Origin: Gemmatimonadota bacterium
GTDB lineage: Bacteria; Gemmatimonadota; Gemmatimonadetes; Gemmatimonadales; Gemmatimonadaceae
Direction: 5' to 3'
Assembly: GCA_947457715.1 (NCBI GenBank)
Contig: CANGXK010000022.1
Coordinates: 1 to 15,689, forward strand
Length of the DNA stretch: 15,689 nucleotides
Shown: piece by piece, positions 15,368-15,689 of the stretch
Layout: every line of letters starts with the position of its first letter
Position numbering within the stretch: position 1 is the first letter of the stretch
Notes under the pieces: model-generated
What the model was told of the DNA's origin: nothing
Databases searched by the model: none
The model's input: the letters and a program-made list of their open reading frames with translations, nothing else
Program-made: the position numbers and the translations under genes

Positions 15368-15689
15368 CCTCACTACCACCTGGCTCGGGCGCACGATCAA
15401 GAGCCCGATCGTGCTCGGCGCCAGTCCGCTCTCGCACGACGTGGAGTCGATCATCGCCGCGGTGGAAGCGGGCGCGGGGGCGGTGGTGATGTACTCGCTC
15501 TTCGAGGAGCAGGTCATCAACGATCAGATGGCGGCGCACCACTTCATCGATGCGCAAACCGACTGCAACGCGGAGGCGAGCGGTTTTCTGGCCGATGTCG
15601 ACGTGTTCTCGCTGGGCGCCGAACCGTACCTGAGGCAGCTGCAACGGCTGCGCGACGAAGTGAAGGTTCCCGTGATCGCCTCGCTCAAC
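15360..15689 (+). CDS. Dihydroorotate dehydrogenase-like protein (partial)
   Basis: The first 110 residues of a gene cut by the window edge. The start (MVDLTTTWLGRTIKSPIVLG, then ASPLSHDVESI) and AGAGAVVMYSLFEEQ are typical of the FMN-binding TIM-barrel family annotated as dihydroorotate dehydrogenase-like, a separate branch from the pyrimidine enzyme PyrD. RLRDEVKVPVIASLN is the third-strand region of the barrel. GGAG at 15349-15352 sits 7 bases before the ATG at 15360. The start overlaps the nifJ stop by 8 bases, so translation is coupled and the product should act with, or under the same conditions as, PFOR. From general knowledge such genes often follow nifJ in related phyla, but their reaction is not established. 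Active-site residues lie beyond the window. Confidence 0.85.
   Translation, partial: MVDLTTTWLGRTIKSPIVLGASPLSHDVESIIAAVEAGAGAVVMYSLFEEQVINDQMAAHHFIDAQTDCNAEASGFLADVDVFSLGAEPYLRQLQRLRDEVKVPVIASLN

Overview
This is high-GC bacterial DNA with mostly tightly packed genes. Exported proteins have signal peptides ending in Ala-Gln, there are Tat-exported flavoprotein dehydrogenases with small partner subunits, and ankyrin proteins are common. Together these suggest a soil-type Gemmatimonadota relative (Gemmatimonas-like). That is inference from protein style, not from a marker gene; no rRNA, tRNA, CRISPR array, transposase or phage gene was seen.

Layout from left to right. (1) A minus-strand gene fuses a J-domain to a KTSC domain (67-600). 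A gap of about 400 bases follows. (2) A plus-strand secreted Ala/Gly-rich repeat protein (999-2513) is followed by a 538-base gap holding a weak hairpin and perhaps a gene remnant. (3) A plus-strand ankyrin protein (3052-4305) converges with, and overlaps by 26 bases, a minus-strand operon. That operon encodes a second small ankyrin protein, a GMC flavoprotein oxidoreductase and a gluconate-2-dehydrogenase-subunit-3-like Tat protein (7278 down to 4280). (4) A secreted copper amine oxidase diverges from that operon (7364-9334) and ends at a strong hairpin. (5) A minus-strand operon encodes a lipoprotein-like cytochrome c, a flavocytochrome c sulfide-dehydrogenase-type flavoprotein and a small, apparently frameshifted membrane protein (11440 down to 9458). 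(6) After a 306-base divergent control region with a perfect 6-4-6 palindrome, plus-strand nifJ (pyruvate:ferredoxin oxidoreductase, 11747-15367) overlaps by 8 bases a dihydroorotate-dehydrogenase-like gene that runs off the window.

How the genes fit together. From about 4.3 kb onward the window is dominated by redox enzymes. Three are predicted to be exported: a Tat-exported GMC dehydrogenase, a quinone-copper amine oxidase and a sulfide-dehydrogenase-like flavocytochrome. PFOR acts in the cytoplasm. The GMC pair has no cytochrome subunit beside it, so its electron acceptor is unknown. The two ankyrin genes flank the GMC pair. The clearest points for follow-up are the ankyrin/GMC/subunit-3 arrangement, the frameshifted membrane gene behind the flavocytochrome operon, the J-domain-KTSC fusion, the Gly/Ala repeat protein, and the coupled nifJ/DHOD-like pair.
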